Positions 17,288-29,013 are shown, numbered from the stretch's first letter. The stretch: DNA of 64,000 nt from Pseudoxanthomonas spadix (GCF_003703395.1 NZ_RDQN01000007.1:99689-163688), one strand, 5' to 3'. The notes: generated by a model not told the origin, from the sequence alone. Program-made: numbers and translations.

Positions 17288-18529
17288 ATGCTGCGGCTCA
17301 CTTCACTCCTGCTCGGCGTTGCCCTGCTGCTGACCGGCAGCGGGCTGCTCGGCACCCTGCTGGCGGTGCGTGGGGCGCAGGCCGGCTTCGATGACCGGAC
17401 CCTGGGTCTGGTGATGTCCGGCTACTTCGCCGGGTTCTTCTTCGGCACCTTCCTGGGGCCGCCGATGATCGGCCGGATCGGCCATATCCGCGCCTTTGCG
17501 TTCTTTGCCGCCCTGGCGGCGATCGCGATCCTGCTGCATCCAATCTGGGTCAACCCCTGGGCATGGGGCCTGCTGCGGCTGGTGACCGGGGTGGCGCTGG
17601 TGGGGCTGTACACCACCATCGAAAGCTGGCTCAACACCGAGCCCAACGCGGACACCCGCGCACGGGTGTTCTCGGTCTACATGATGATCAACCTGTCGGG
17701 GCTGGCCCTGGGCCAGCTTCTGCTGGGCTGGGGCGGCATGGAACTGGCCACCCTGTTCAACCTGACCGCGATCCTGATCTGCGCCTCGGTGATGCCGGTC
17801 TCGGCCACCCGGCTGGTGCAGCCGGAGATCCCTTCGCTGACCCGCTTCAGCCTCAGGCACCTGTATGCCCTGGCACCGGCGGCCACGGTGGGCGCCGGAT
17901 TGTCGGGGCTGGCGATGGGCGCATTCTGGGGCCTGTCGCCGGTCTACGCCGGGCGCATCGGCCTGGATACGCGGGGCGTTGCCCTGTTCATGCTGGCCGC
18001 CATTGCCGGCGGCGCGCTGCTGCAGGTGCCGATCGGCCGGATCAGCAACGGTCACGACCGGCGCCTGGCGCTGGCCATCACCGCGCTGGCCGCGGCCGGT
18101 GTGGCCCTGGCGATGCTGCTGCCGGCGGTGCAGGCCAACCACCGGGTGTTGTTCGGCTTGTTCTTCCTGTTCGGCGGGCTGAGCTTCTCGCTGTACCCGT
18201 TCGCGGTGGCGCACATGCTCGATTACCTGCCGCGCGAACACCTGCTCTCGGGCTGCTCCAGCCTGCTGCTGGTCAATGGCGTCGGCTCGGCCATCGGCCC
18301 GGCACTGGCCGGCGGGGCAATGCACCGGTTCGGCCCGTCGGCCTTGCCGGTGTACTTCGCGGTGATGCTGGTCGCGCTGGCCGGCTATCTGTTTGTGCGG
18401 CTGCGTTTCCGCCGCGAACGCACCTTCGCCGCGCCGTTCCGGCCAATGCTGCGCACCACCCCGTCGGCGCTGGAACTGATGCCCGAGACCGAACCTTCCC
18501 ATCCACCCTCAGAGGATTCTCATGACTGA
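17288..18529 (+). CDS. Major facilitator superfamily transporter, YcaD-like
   Basis: Inner-membrane transporter with about twelve helices. Typical MFS features include the GLVMSGYFAGFFFGTFLGP segment and the loop MIGRIGHIRAF between helices 2 and 3. The ATG at 17288 is preferred: AAGG lies about ten bases upstream and helix 1 begins directly after it, while the longer frame runs through the promoter. 413 residues. Its stop overlaps the start of the glucosylglycerol synthase by 8 bp, so the two are co-translated. In Stenotrophomonas a YcaD transporter is described beside the same enzyme and linked to salt stress; transport of glucosylglycerol here is inference. Confidence 0.85.
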   Translation: MLRLTSLLLGVALLLTGSGLLGTLLAVRGAQAGFDDRTLGLVMSGYFAGFFFGTFLGPPMIGRIGHIRAFAFFAALAAIAILLHPIWVNPWAWGLLRLVTGVALVGLYTTIESWLNTEPNADTRARVFSVYMMINLSGLALGQLLLGWGGMELATLFNLTAILICASVMPVSATRLVQPEIPSLTRFSLRHLYALAPAATVGAGLSGLAMGAFWGLSPVYAGRIGLDTRGVALFMLAAIAGGALLQVPIGRISNGHDRRLALAITALAAAGVALAMLLPAVQANHRVLFGLFFLFGGLSFSLYPFAVAHMLDYLPREHLLSGCSSLLLVNGVGSAIGPALAGGAMHRFGPSALPVYFAVMLVALAGYLFVRLRFRRERTFAAPFRPMLRTTPSALELMPETEPSHPPSEDSHD

Positions 18530-20900
18530 TCTGACCACCACATCCCGAAACACCTCACCCCGCTCCACCCAGGCCCGGCCCGACCCACGCCTGATCCTCG
18601 CCACCGACCTGGACGGCACCTTCCTGGCCGGCAGCGCCGAACAACGCCACCACCTGTACCGCCTGGTGGACCAGCATCCGGAGATCTGCCTGATCTTCAT
18701 CACCGGGCGCGGCCTGGAAGCGGTGATGCCGCTGCTGACCGACCCCTCCATTCCCCGCCCCGACTACGTGGTCTGCGACGTGGGCGCAACCGTGGTCGAC
18801 GGCCACACCCTGCAGCCGCTGCAGCCGCTGCAGAGCAGGATCGACGCGCGCTGGCCCGGCGACCAGACCGTGGCCCAGGCGATGCGCGCCTTTCCCGCCC
18901 TGGCCCGCCAGGACGTGCCCCAGGAACGGCGCTGCTCGTACTTCTGTGATCCGCAGACCCTGATGCCGCTGCGCAGCCAGATCGAGGAGGCCGCGCGCGC
19001 GCTGGGCTGCTCGGTGCTGTATTCGGCCGACCGTTACCTGGACATCCTGCCGCCGGACACCGACAAGGGCCGCACGCTCTCGGCGCTGGCCGCGCAGCTC
19101 AAGCTCAGGCGCGAGCACGTGCTGGTTGCCGGCGACACGCTCAACGACCTGTCCATGTATGTGGCCGGCTTCCGCGGCGTCTGCGTCGGGGAGTCCGAGC
19201 CGGCACTGATCGAGGCCACCGGCTCGCTGTCGGACGTACTGCATGCGCAGGCACCGGGCTGCGGTGGCATCCTGGAAGCCATCGCCCACTTCGGGCTGCT
19301 GGCCGAGGACGACCCGTACCTGCCGGCCGCGCGCACCCTGTCCACCGGCAAGGCCGACCTGGTGATGGTCTACCATCGCCTGCCCTACGAGGAAGTCATC
19401 GAGGACGACCGGATCGTCCGCCGCCAGCCCAAGTCGCCCAACGGCATCATTCCCTCGCTGCTGGGCTTCTTCGCCGGCGGCCAGAAGGGCTCGTGGGTGG
19501 CCTGGGGCATCGATGACCCCAAGCGCGTGGCGCCGCCGACCCACAGCGCAGTGGATGTGGACAAGTATCCGCAGCTGACCGTCACCCGCGTGCCGCTGAC
19601 CAAGACCGAGGTGGACATTTTCTACAAGCGCTTCAGCAAGGAAGCGTTCTGGCCGATGCTGCACGTGTTCTGGGAACGGGCCAAGTTCCGCGAGGACGAC
19701 TGGCAGGTGTTCCTCAAGGTGAACCGCAAGTTCGCCCAGGCCACTTCGGCCGACGCCGCTGAAGGCGCCACGGTCTGGATCCACGACTACAACCTGTGGA
19801 TGGTGCCGGCCTACCTGCGCGAGCTGCGCCCGGATCTGAAGATCGCCTTCTTCCATCACACCTACTTCCCTTCGGCCGACGTGTTCAACGTGGTGCCGTG
19901 GCGGCGGGAGATCATCGGCAGCCTGCTCTCGTGCGACTACGTGGGCTTCCACATCCCGCGCCAGGTGGAGAACTTCGTCGACGTGGTCCGCGGGGTGGCC
20001 CCGGTCGAACGGGTCTGCACCGAAAGCTGCGCCCCGCGCTTTCTCACCTATGGCTGCGCGGTGGGCCTGGACACCATGACCACGCGCCTGCGCGTGCCCG
20101 GCCGCGAGATCGCCCTGGGTGCGCATCCGGTCGGCACCGACCTGCGCCGGATCAAGGGCGTGCTGGCCAACCCGGAGGTGCGCAACAACATCTACAAGCT
20201 GCGCCGGGAGATCGGCGCGCGCAAGCTGGTGCTTTCGGTCGAACGCCTGGACTACACCAAGGGCACCCTGGCCAAGCTGGAAGCCTTCGAACGCCTGCTC
20301 GAAGCCCAGCCCAGCCTGCACAACAAGGTGACGTTGCTGATGATCTGCGTACCGGCCGCACGCGAGATGACCGTCTACCGCCAGCTGCAGAACGCCATCG
20401 AGCAGGCCGTGGGCCGCATCAACGGCCGCTTTGCACGGATGGACTGGACGCCGGTGCGCTTCTTCGCCCAGGCCTTCCCATTCGAGGAGGTCGTGGCGCA
20501 CTACGCCGCCGCGCAGGTCATGTGGATCACCCCGCTGCGCGACGGGCTGAACCTGGTAGCCAAGGAATTCGTCGCCACCCAGGGCATGGAGGGCGGCAGC
20601 GGTGTGCTGGTGCTGAGCGAGTTTGCAGGCGCCGCGGCCGAGCTCAAGGGTGCACTGCTGACCAATCCGCACGATCAGGCCGACCTGACCGCAGCCCTGT
20701 CACAGGCGCTGCAGATGCCCGAAGAGGAGGCCAGCGGGCGCCTGCGCCAGCTGCACGACATCGTCGAGTACCACGACGTGGATCGCTGGGGCCGTGAATT
20801 CCTGGATGCGGTGCGCCTGTTCACCCAGCCCGCAGCGGCGGTGCCCCAGGGCGAGGCACCGCCGCTGCCACAGCAGCAGGAAGCGGCCGAACCGGGCTGA
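18522..20900 (+). CDS. ggpPS: Bifunctional glucosylglycerol-phosphate synthase/phosphatase (GgpPS)
   Basis: Fusion enzyme expected to make the compatible solute glucosylglycerol from ADP-glucose and glycerol 3-phosphate. The N-terminal part (about 20-255) is a HAD phosphatase with motif I DLDGT (Asp29, Asp31), motif II FITGRG and motif [10 protein letters not shown]. The C-terminal part (about 280-760) is a GT20 synthase of the trehalose-phosphate-synthase fold, with [42 protein letters not shown] and [16 protein letters not shown]. Phosphatase-before-synthase order fits the GgpPS described from Stenotrophomonas rather than OtsA/OtsB. A trehalose-phosphate synthase role is the main alternative. 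792 residues; overlaps the transporter gene by 8 bp. Confidence 0.85.
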   Translation: MTDLTTTSRNTSPRSTQARPDPRLILATDLDGTFLAGSAEQRHHLYRLVDQHPEICLIFITGRGLEAVMPLLTDPSIPRPDYVVCDVGATVVDGHTLQPLQPLQSRIDARWPGDQTVAQAMRAFPALARQDVPQERRCSYFCDPQTLMPLRSQIEEAARALGCSVLYSADRYLDILPPDTDKGRTLSALAAQLKLRREHVLVAGDTLNDLSMYVAGFRGVCVGESEPALIEATGSLSDVLHAQAPGCGGILEAIAHFGLLAEDDPYLPAARTLSTGKADLVMVYHRLPYEEVIEDDRIVRRQPKSPNGIIPSLLGFFAGGQKGSWVAWGIDDPKRVAPPTHSAVDVDKYPQLTVTRVPLTKTEVDIFYKRFSKEAFWPMLHVFWERAKFREDDWQVFLKVNRKFAQATSADAAEGATVWIHDYNLWMVPAYLRELRPDLKIAFFHHTYFPSADVFNVVPWRREIIGSLLSCDYVGFHIPRQVENFVDVVRGVAPVERVCTESCAPRFLTYGCAVGLDTMTTRLRVPGREIALGAHPVGTDLRRIKGVLANPEVRNNIYKLRREIGARKLVLSVERLDYTKGTLAKLEAFERLLEAQPSLHNKVTLLMICVPAAREMTVYRQLQNAIEQAVGRINGRFARMDWTPVRFFAQAFPFEEVVAHYAAAQVMWITPLRDGLNLVAKEFVATQGMEGGSGVLVLSEFAGAAAELKGALLTNPHDQADLTAALSQALQMPEEEASGRLRQLHDIVEYHDVDRWGREFLDAVRLFTQPAAAVPQGEAPPLPQQQEAAEPG

Positions 20901-21044
20901 GCCCGCACTGCGCCGTTGGCGCGTGGAACCCAACGGAAAGCCGTGCGCGGCGCCGGAGCATGGCGCCAGGGCGCCATGCCATCGAAGCGTCGGTTGGATG
21001 ACGCCCTCAGCGTTGCAGCGACCGGGCCGGGCAGGGCACGCCGT

Positions 21045-21080
21045 GCCGGGCCATGCAGGTGGCCGCCTGCATGGCCCGGC
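21045..21080. other. 15-bp perfect inverted repeat between convergent genes
   Basis: GCCGGGCCATGCAGG, a 6-base loop, then its exact complement. It lies between the stop of ggpPS (plus) and the stop of the DUF6056-like gene (minus), 6 bp from the latter. There is no T-run, but position and strength suggest a bidirectional transcription or decay barrier. A second perfect 10-bp repeat (GCATGGCGCC) lies nearby at about 20958-20979. Confidence 0.55.
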
Positions 21081-21085
21081 GACGG

Positions 21086-22408
21086 TCAGAGCAACGCGCT
21101 GAAGGCGATCCGCCAGCACGCCAGCGCCGCCACCAGCCCGACCACGCCTTGCTGCATGCGCGGGCCGTACACCTGCGGCACGCGCGCCAGCAGGCGCACC
21201 CCGACGATGGCAAGGCACAGCAGGCACAGGAACGCGATGCGCATGCCCGACAGATACGCGGTCGGCGAGAAGCCCATCATCCCCAGCGATGCCAGGCCCA
21301 ACAGCAGCACCCCGAGCATGCGCAGCACCTCGCCCGGCCGCGGCCAGAAACAGCACGCGCAGGCGATCACCAGGCAACCGGCGCTGAAGGCCAGCCACGC
21401 CGACAGCAGGTAATGCCGGCCGAAGGCAACCGCATCGCCGTCCAGGCGCCTGGGCAGCCACAGCTGCAGCGGATCGCCGGGCACGCCGGGCACGAACAAC
21501 ACCAGCTGCACCAGCAGCGTCGCCAGCACCAGCCCCAGCACGGCCTTGACCAGCCGCGACAGCGGGCTGGGCCACAGCAGCAACAGGGCCAACGCGGCGA
21601 CCACGCCGACCAGATAGGCACGCGGATCGGCCAGCGCGCGCGCAATCAGGCCCAGGCCGATGCGCAGTTTCTCCAGCACGTCCTGGTCGGCGAAGTTGGG
21701 AAAGCGCATGCCCTGCTCTTCCAGGAAGCGGCGCGCGTTACCCGGCGCACCCAACGCAACGGCCGCGTTGGCGCACAGCACCACCGCCTGGACCACATCC
21801 CAGGCAGTGGCGCGGCGCTGCCAGCCGCGCCGGGCCAGCAGCCCCAGGCTCAGCGGCACCAGCACCAGCGCCAGCTGGTCGCAGTACGCGGCCCAGGCCG
21901 CGGCCAGCACGAAACCCAGCCGCTGCGGCCAGCGATACGCCCCGCCTTCCACCAGCGGCACCAGGCTCCACAGGCCCAGGGCGATGGGCCACAGGTAGTT
22001 GAGCGAACCGGTCAGCCACCAGGCCGATTCGAAGATCGCCTGCGGCGTCATCAACATCACCAGCATGAAGGCCAGCACCGCAGCGCCGCTGCGCGACAGC
22101 TCGGTCCCGACCCGGGCCAGCCGCCCGCTGGCCACGCACAGCAGCACCAGCATCGCGCTGTTGCACGCCCGCCACAGCCAGGGATGGTGGACGATCACCA
22201 CCAGCACCGCCTCGATCGGCAGGCGCCCGGTCCAGGTGTGATAGCGATGATCCAGGTATTGGGCCAGCGTGTACCTGGACAACATCTGCGCGAAGTAGCC
22301 ATCGTCGGCCACCGGCGCCAGGCTGATGCCGAAGGCATGGATGCAGACGATGCTGGCCAGCATCCACGCCCAGCCCAGCGCCGGCCAGGAACGCAGCCAC
22401 GCCTTCAT
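21086..22408 (-). CDS. Polytopic membrane protein, DUF6056-like
   Basis: About ten to twelve hydrophobic helices across 440 residues, with the early motif SLAPVADDGYFAQMLSRYT and HRYHTWTGRLPIEAV. This matches the GT-C-like DUF6056 layout, where an acidic DD pair follows helix 1. A role in sugar transfer to surface polymers is possible but unproven. The start at 22408 (MKAWLRSWPALG) is chosen because it overlaps the stop of the upstream gene by 4 bp (ATGA). The longer frame to 22861 only shadows that gene. Confidence 0.72.
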   Translation of the reverse strand: MKAWLRSWPALGWAWMLASIVCIHAFGISLAPVADDGYFAQMLSRYTLAQYLDHRYHTWTGRLPIEAVLVVIVHHPWLWRACNSAMLVLLCVASGRLARVGTELSRSGAAVLAFMLVMLMTPQAIFESAWWLTGSLNYLWPIALGLWSLVPLVEGGAYRWPQRLGFVLAAAWAAYCDQLALVLVPLSLGLLARRGWQRRATAWDVVQAVVLCANAAVALGAPGNARRFLEEQGMRFPNFADQDVLEKLRIGLGLIARALADPRAYLVGVVAALALLLLWPSPLSRLVKAVLGLVLATLLVQLVLFVPGVPGDPLQLWLPRRLDGDAVAFGRHYLLSAWLAFSAGCLVIACACCFWPRPGEVLRMLGVLLLGLASLGMMGFSPTAYLSGMRIAFLCLLCLAIVGVRLLARVPQVYGPRMQQGVVGLVAALACWRIAFSALL

Positions 22409-22923
22409 CGCGCCAGCGCCGGGCAGTCCAGCGGCAGCAGCGCGCGCACCGGGCCTTGCTCCCAGAGCAGCAGCAGCCGGGCACCGGCCGGGTCGATCCG
22501 GGCCACCGAGGTGTTGAGCGAGGCGGCAAAGCGCGGCGCGTAATACACCACCTGATCGCCGGTGCGCGCGTGGATCGCCCTGGCCAGCGCCGGCTGCTGT
22601 CCCAGCCAGGCCGTGTCCAGGCCCACCGCGCGGCCATCGGCCAGGCGCAGCACCACCCGGCTGTGGGTCAGCGGCCAGCTGTGGCCCTTGCGCACCGCCC
22701 AGCCGCGCACCACCAGCGTGTGGGCGCTCACCCGGCAATGGTCCAGGTGAAAGAAGAACTGGCCGGCCGGCGCCGGCGCGATCCCGGCCAGGTCGATCGC
22801 CGGGGCCGCGTTGTCGCGCCGGAACAGCCCCAGGTAGAACAGCGCGAACCCGACCGCGCACGCCGCGATCCCGATGCCCGCCCAGGGTGACAACCGTCTT
22901 GCCCCATCCCGGTGTTCAGACAT
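22405..22923 (-). CDS. Membrane-anchored protein of unknown function
   Basis: 172 residues with one N-terminal transmembrane helix (about 14-33), then a soluble domain of about 135 residues predicted outside the cytoplasm. It has a beta-rich look, with the motifs FFFHLDHCRVS, LVVRGWAVRKG and SWPLTHSRVVLRLADGR and two cysteines. I do not recognise the family with certainty. Four-base overlap with the DUF6056-like gene suggests the two products act together, for example in modification of a surface glycan. It is divergent from uup with only 45 bp between start codons. Confidence 0.68.
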   Translation of the reverse strand: MSEHRDGARRLSPWAGIGIAACAVGFALFYLGLFRRDNAAPAIDLAGIAPAPAGQFFFHLDHCRVSAHTLVVRGWAVRKGHSWPLTHSRVVLRLADGRAVGLDTAWLGQQPALARAIHARTGDQVVYYAPRFAASLNTSVARIDPAGARLLLLWEQGPVRALLPLDCPALAR

Positions 22924-22968
22924 TGGATGTTCCGGCGCTGCTGCAGGTGGCCCGGCTACAATGGTCGC

Positions 22969-24873
<1,905 letters not shown>

Positions 24874-24905
24874 TGGCATCGGCGCCCGGTCCCCGGGCCG
24901 TTTGC

Positions 24906-26858
24906 TCAGGGGCGCGGCTGGTCCGAGGCCAGCTGTGCATGCAGGATGCGGCGGATCTCGAGGATCGCCTGCGGCGTCTCCTGCACGCTGTGCCAGGAGG
25001 TGATGACCTTTTCCGATTCCGCCCCATCCAGGTGGGCGCTGCGGTAGGGCACCAGGCCATCGTCGGATTGCTCCAGCGGCACCTGCGGGTCCCGCCGCGC
25101 GATGATGGTGTGGTAGCGCACGCCGGGCGCGACCGGCAGCTCGGCGGTGGCGCGGATGAACGGATCGGTGTCGCGCAGGTTGTCGATGGCATTGGGCACG
25201 CCTGGCTTGCCAGCTGCGGCGCCGTCGTGCCCGGCCAGGTCCTGGAGCACATCACCGAACCGCGCCAGCATGGTCACCGGCAGCCGCACCAGGCGGCCCA
25301 GGAAGCGGCCCAGCCTGCTCCCGGCCAGCGCCGTGCCACGCATGGGTGCGGCGATGAAGATGGCCCGGTCCACCTGCGGCAGTGGCGAAAAATTCAGCAG
25401 CGGCTTCAGCCGCTCGCGCACCCGCTGGCGCCTTGCGGCATCCAGCTCGCGCCCGGCCACGAACCGGTTCCAGAGCCCATCCCCCGACGAACTCACCAGC
25501 AGCCGGCCGATCACCCCGCCCATGCTGTGGCCGATCAGGGTCATCTCGCGCGAGGCGCGCGCGGTCGCCTGCGGATCGAAGTGCTGCAGGGTCTGTTCCA
25601 CCAGCGCCTGGATCTGCGCGCGGTTGATCGCGATGGGCACGTTGGTGGGGTAGTAGACCTGCCAGATCTGGTACTCCTGGCGCAGCAGCTGGTCGCCCAT
25701 GATCTCGTTGGCCACGTTCACCCATGCCTCGGGACTGCTGCCCAGTCCGTGCAGCATCAGCACGATGCGCCGGTCGGGGTCGTAGCGCTGCATCAGGTAC
25801 AGGTGCGGGCGCTCGATGCCGTTCTCGCGGCCCAGCATCGAGCGCAGCGACTGCCGGGCGAACCCGGACTGGGCCAGCCACAGCCCATAGGCGGCGGTGA
25901 AGTTGCCGGCCAGCGGCACGCGCTGCCCGTTCAGGGACACCTGTTCCACACGATAGGGATCGTAGGGGTGCAGGACCACTTGCCTGGAGGCCAGCACCGT
26001 GCCCAGGTCCTGGCCCTGGAAATCCAGCAGGACCGTGGCCGGCGCGTACGGGATTTCATTGTATGCGGGCGTTTGCTGGCTGCGTGGGCGCAGCGGGCCC
26101 TGGCCGGTCGCGCTCGGGTCGCCGACCTGTCCGGGCGGCACCCGTGCCACCAGTTCGGCGCCGAAGCCGTCGCGACGGTAGATGCTGAGCAGCCCGCTGA
26201 AGCGCAGCATGCCCGCCGGCACCAGCGCATCGGGCCTGGCGATGCCGCCGGGCAGGCGGAAGTCCTGCATGTCCGTGCGCACGCTCCACTGGCCGATCCG
26301 CACCGCGCCGGCGGTGCCATCCGGCGCGCCTTCCAGCTCGCCACGCTGGAACAGGCCTGCGCCCACCTGTTCGGCCGCGTAGTTGTAGTAGTCGCGCACC
26401 TGGGTCTGGCGGTTCTCGAAGGCCCGTTCGCCGGGCATGCGCTCGGTAAAGAACAGGTAGGCGTAGGCATAGCGCGCCGCGCGCAGCCACGCATCCAGCG
26501 CCACTTGGTCCGGTGCCTGCCCGCGCTCAGGCATGTGCGTCAACGCCTGCCCGGTCCACATTTCCGCCAGGGTGGCCATGCGCCGTTCGGCACTGACCCC
26601 ACTGACCGCTTCCAGCTGGCTGGCACAGGCCTGCAGTGCGCGCAGGCATTGCTCCGGCTCCAGGCCCGACACGCGCAGGGTCTCCAGCCCGGCCTGGCTC
26701 AGCGCGCCGGTGCTCAGCACATCACCACGCACCTGGCCGACGTAGTCGCCCGGCTTGCGCGCCTCCACCTGCACCATGGCGCACGAAGCCAGGCCCAGCA
26801 GCACAGCCGCCCCGGCCAGCGGCCGCAGCCAGCCCAGTGCCTTGCGCCAGCTGCTCAT
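24906..26858 (-). CDS. Lipase-like alpha/beta hydrolase lipoprotein
   Basis: 650-residue product with a lipoprotein signal (lipobox LASC, Cys26), a helical N-terminal half that includes several conserved Tyr and Trp residues, and a C-terminal alpha/beta hydrolase from about residue 355. There the oxyanion segment IVLMLHGLGSSPEAW and the nucleophile elbow LIGHSMGGVIGRLL are clear, with a late Asp in EQSDDGLVPY and a His in TSWHSVQET completing a plausible triad. It should act in the envelope; the substrate is unknown. Its start overlaps the stop of the DUF4105 gene by 4 bp, so the two are translationally coupled. Confidence 0.85.
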   Translation of the reverse strand: MSSWRKALGWLRPLAGAAVLLGLASCAMVQVEARKPGDYVGQVRGDVLSTGALSQAGLETLRVSGLEPEQCLRALQACASQLEAVSGVSAERRMATLAEMWTGQALTHMPERGQAPDQVALDAWLRAARYAYAYLFFTERMPGERAFENRQTQVRDYYNYAAEQVGAGLFQRGELEGAPDGTAGAVRIGQWSVRTDMQDFRLPGGIARPDALVPAGMLRFSGLLSIYRRDGFGAELVARVPPGQVGDPSATGQGPLRPRSQQTPAYNEIPYAPATVLLDFQGQDLGTVLASRQVVLHPYDPYRVEQVSLNGQRVPLAGNFTAAYGLWLAQSGFARQSLRSMLGRENGIERPHLYLMQRYDPDRRIVLMLHGLGSSPEAWVNVANEIMGDQLLRQEYQIWQVYYPTNVPIAINRAQIQALVEQTLQHFDPQATARASREMTLIGHSMGGVIGRLLVSSSGDGLWNRFVAGRELDAARRQRVRERLKPLLNFSPLPQVDRAIFIAAPMRGTALAGSRLGRFLGRLVRLPVTMLARFGDVLQDLAGHDGAAAGKPGVPNAIDNLRDTDPFIRATAELPVAPGVRYHTIIARRDPQVPLEQSDDGLVPYRSAHLDGAESEKVITSWHSVQETPQAILEIRRILHAQLASDQPRP

Positions 26859-27886
26859 GGCGCCCGCGCGCCGGGCACGCCCTGGCGAATGCGTTCGGAA
26901 AACCGGTCCGGGTCCCGGCTCGCGCGCGCCCGGGCGGTCACGTTGCCGCGGTCGCGCAACGTGGCCAGATCCAGGCCAGGGGCCAGGCCGCCCAGCGCGT
27001 AGACGTAGCGGTCGAAGTAACCGGACAGCAGCAGGCGCCAGTCCAGCGGCAGGCTGGGATCGAGGGTCCTGGCCAGCTCGAACACCACCGTGGTGCAGTT
27101 GCTGGTGAGCGTGTTGTAGAACGCGGGCCTGGCGCGCAGGGCGTCGGCCTGATCGAGATAGGCCAGGAACAGCGCGCGCGCCGCTTCAGGCGGCATGTTC
27201 AACCGGTACAGCTGCATGTCCTCGCCGCGAACATTGGTCCGCACGCGCAGGATGTCGCGCTCGTCGGCGGCCACCAGCACCTTCTCGAACTGGCGGAAGA
27301 AGCCGCCCAGCGCGGAGAACGACTCGCCGCGCTCCTTGCGGATCTCCAGCGACAGGACCACGCGCTGGCCATCGGCGAACTCGAAGGACAGCAGCGTATG
27401 GGCGATCGCCGGACCCATCCAGTAGGACATCGCCAGGTCGACCCCGCGCAGCTGGTCCAGGTCGTACTGGCGGGTTTCCCACCTTGCGCTGTAGTCGTGG
27501 TCGCTGCGCCAGTCGAAGTTGCGCACGTTGTGCAGCACGACCTGCGTGCCGTTGACCTGCGGCTGCAGCAGCCGGGCCACGTCATCGGCCCAGTCCCGGT
27601 CCTGCCGCGGCTGCTGCAGCAGCCAGCCAACCACGAACACCAGCCACGCCGCCAGTGCCAGCCAGGCCCAGCGCCTTCCATCCGGGCAGGCCCGACGCCA
27701 CAGCACCACCACGGCCAGCGCAAGCCACAGCACTGCCAGCGACCCGCGCAGCGCGGCCGGCGCGTGGTCCAGGTACAGGCTGGCCAACAATGCCCACAGC
27801 GCCAGCGGCGCAACCAGCCACCAGGTCAGGACACGGCGCAGGCGGGACCCATGACGGGCAGGAACGGACACGGGCGATGACGGCAT
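26855..27886 (-). CDS. DUF4105 (Lnb N-terminal periplasmic) domain membrane protein
   Basis: 343 residues with three predicted helices in the first 110, followed by a periplasmic DUF4105 domain recognised by VNGTQVVLHNVRNFDWRS, FADGQRVVLSLEIRKERGE and the Cys-containing YNTLTSNCTTVVFELAR. The NxCTT motif resembles a cysteine-hydrolase active site, and related domains include the N-acyltransferase/peptidase Lnb group; catalysis here is an inference. The ATG at 27886 is the first one before helix 1. Coupled to the downstream lipase lipoprotein by a 4-bp overlap, suggesting joint work on envelope lipids or lipoproteins. Confidence 0.82.
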   Translation of the reverse strand: MPSSPVSVPARHGSRLRRVLTWWLVAPLALWALLASLYLDHAPAALRGSLAVLWLALAVVVLWRRACPDGRRWAWLALAAWLVFVVGWLLQQPRQDRDWADDVARLLQPQVNGTQVVLHNVRNFDWRSDHDYSARWETRQYDLDQLRGVDLAMSYWMGPAIAHTLLSFEFADGQRVVLSLEIRKERGESFSALGGFFRQFEKVLVAADERDILRVRTNVRGEDMQLYRLNMPPEAARALFLAYLDQADALRARPAFYNTLTSNCTTVVFELARTLDPSLPLDWRLLLSGYFDRYVYALGGLAPGLDLATLRDRGNVTARARASRDPDRFSERIRQGVPGARAP

Positions 27887-28003
27887 CGGGCCATGATGCC
27901 TGCCTTGCGCCATGCAAGACCACCGGCCAGTGGCGTGTTGTCGGGACTTCGACATCCACACCGCTAGACTGGAGGGCCCAACCCACCGCACCCGGAGCCT
28001 TCC

Positions 28004-28831
28004 ATGCCCAACGTCCCGTTCCTGGAAATGCTCGACGGCCGGACCATCCCGCAGTTCGGCCTGGGCGTGTTCCAGACCCCGCCCGAGCAGACCGCACAGG
28101 CCGTGCGCACCGCCTTGGACGCCGGCTACCGGCACATCGACACCGCCGCCATCTACAAGAACGAGGAAGGCGTCGGCCAGGCCATCGCCCAGGCCGGCAT
28201 CGCCCGCGAGGACCTGTTCATCACCACCAAGCTGTGGAACGCCGACCAGGGCTACGACAGCGCGCTCAAGGCGCTGGACGCCAGCCTGTCCAGGCTGGGG
28301 CTGAAGTACGTGGACCTGTACCTGATCCACTGGCCGTGCCCGGCCAATGGCAGGTTCATCGACAGCTGGAAGGCGCTGATCCAGGCCCGCGACCAGAGCA
28401 AGGCAAAGTCGATCGGCGTGTCCAATTTCCGGATCGAGGACATCGAGCACATCGTCGCCGAAACCGGGGTCATGCCCGCGGTCAACCAGATCGAATTGCA
28501 CCCGCTGCTGCAGCAGAGCGCCCTGCGCGACTACCACCAGGCCCACGGCATCCTGACCGAGTCCTGGAGCCCGATCGCCCAGGGCGGCGAGCTGCTGCAA
28601 CACCCGGTGCTGAAGGACATCGGCAAGCGCCACGGCAAGACCGCCGCCCAGGTGATCCTGCGCTGGCACATCCAGCTGGGGCTGGTGGTGTTCCCCAAGT
28701 CGGTCACTCCGGCGCGGATCAGGGAGAACATCGACATCTTCGACTTCAAGCTCAGCCACCAGGACATGGCCGCCATCGCCGAGCTGGATGCCGGTCAGCG
28801 TCGCGGTCCGGATCCGGCAACCCTCAATTGA
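28004..28831 (+). CDS. Aldo/keto reductase (2,5-diketo-D-gluconate reductase-like)
   Basis: NADPH-dependent (beta/alpha)8-barrel oxidoreductase of the AKR5 type. The signatures are complete: GYRHIDTAAIYKNEEGVG with the catalytic Asp and Tyr, TKLW with the Lys, YLIHWP with the His, and the cofactor loop FPKSVTPARIRENIDIFDF. 275 residues is the family size. The substrate cannot be read from sequence; DkgA/DkgB-like activity on methylglyoxal or diketogluconate is the usual guess. Monocistronic between divergent DUF4105 and convergent Hsp20. Confidence 0.92.
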   Translation: MPNVPFLEMLDGRTIPQFGLGVFQTPPEQTAQAVRTALDAGYRHIDTAAIYKNEEGVGQAIAQAGIAREDLFITTKLWNADQGYDSALKALDASLSRLGLKYVDLYLIHWPCPANGRFIDSWKALIQARDQSKAKSIGVSNFRIEDIEHIVAETGVMPAVNQIELHPLLQQSALRDYHQAHGILTESWSPIAQGGELLQHPVLKDIGKRHGKTAAQVILRWHIQLGLVVFPKSVTPARIRENIDIFDFKLSHQDMAAIAELDAGQRRGPDPATLN

Positions 28832-28933
28832 GCTGAAACCGGCGCGCCACGGGCGCGGAAGAGGCGTCATGGCGCCTTCGGCTGGCCACGTGCCAGCAAG
28901 GGCCTTCGCTGGCCGGCGTCGTTGGGCTCAGCC

Positions 28934-28970
28934 AAACAAAACCGGCGCGGGGAAGTCCCCCGCGCCGGCG
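28934..28970 (-). terminator. Rho-independent terminator downstream of hsp20
   Basis: An exact 11-bp stem (CCGGCGCGGGG and complement) at 28942-28968 with a 5-base loop is followed on the minus strand by TTTTGTTTGG. It lies 46 bp past the hsp20 stop codon. The plus-strand side lacks a T-run, so it serves the minus strand. Confidence 0.85.
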
Positions 28971-29013
28971 ATCAAACGACGTGGCGGCCAGCGCCGCGTG
29001 GTCTCAGGCGGCC

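Noticed and set aside
26858..28870. 671-codon minus-strand frame starting at 28870 for the DUF4105 protein
   Set aside because: Its first half is antisense to the aldo/keto reductase; the plausible start is 27886.
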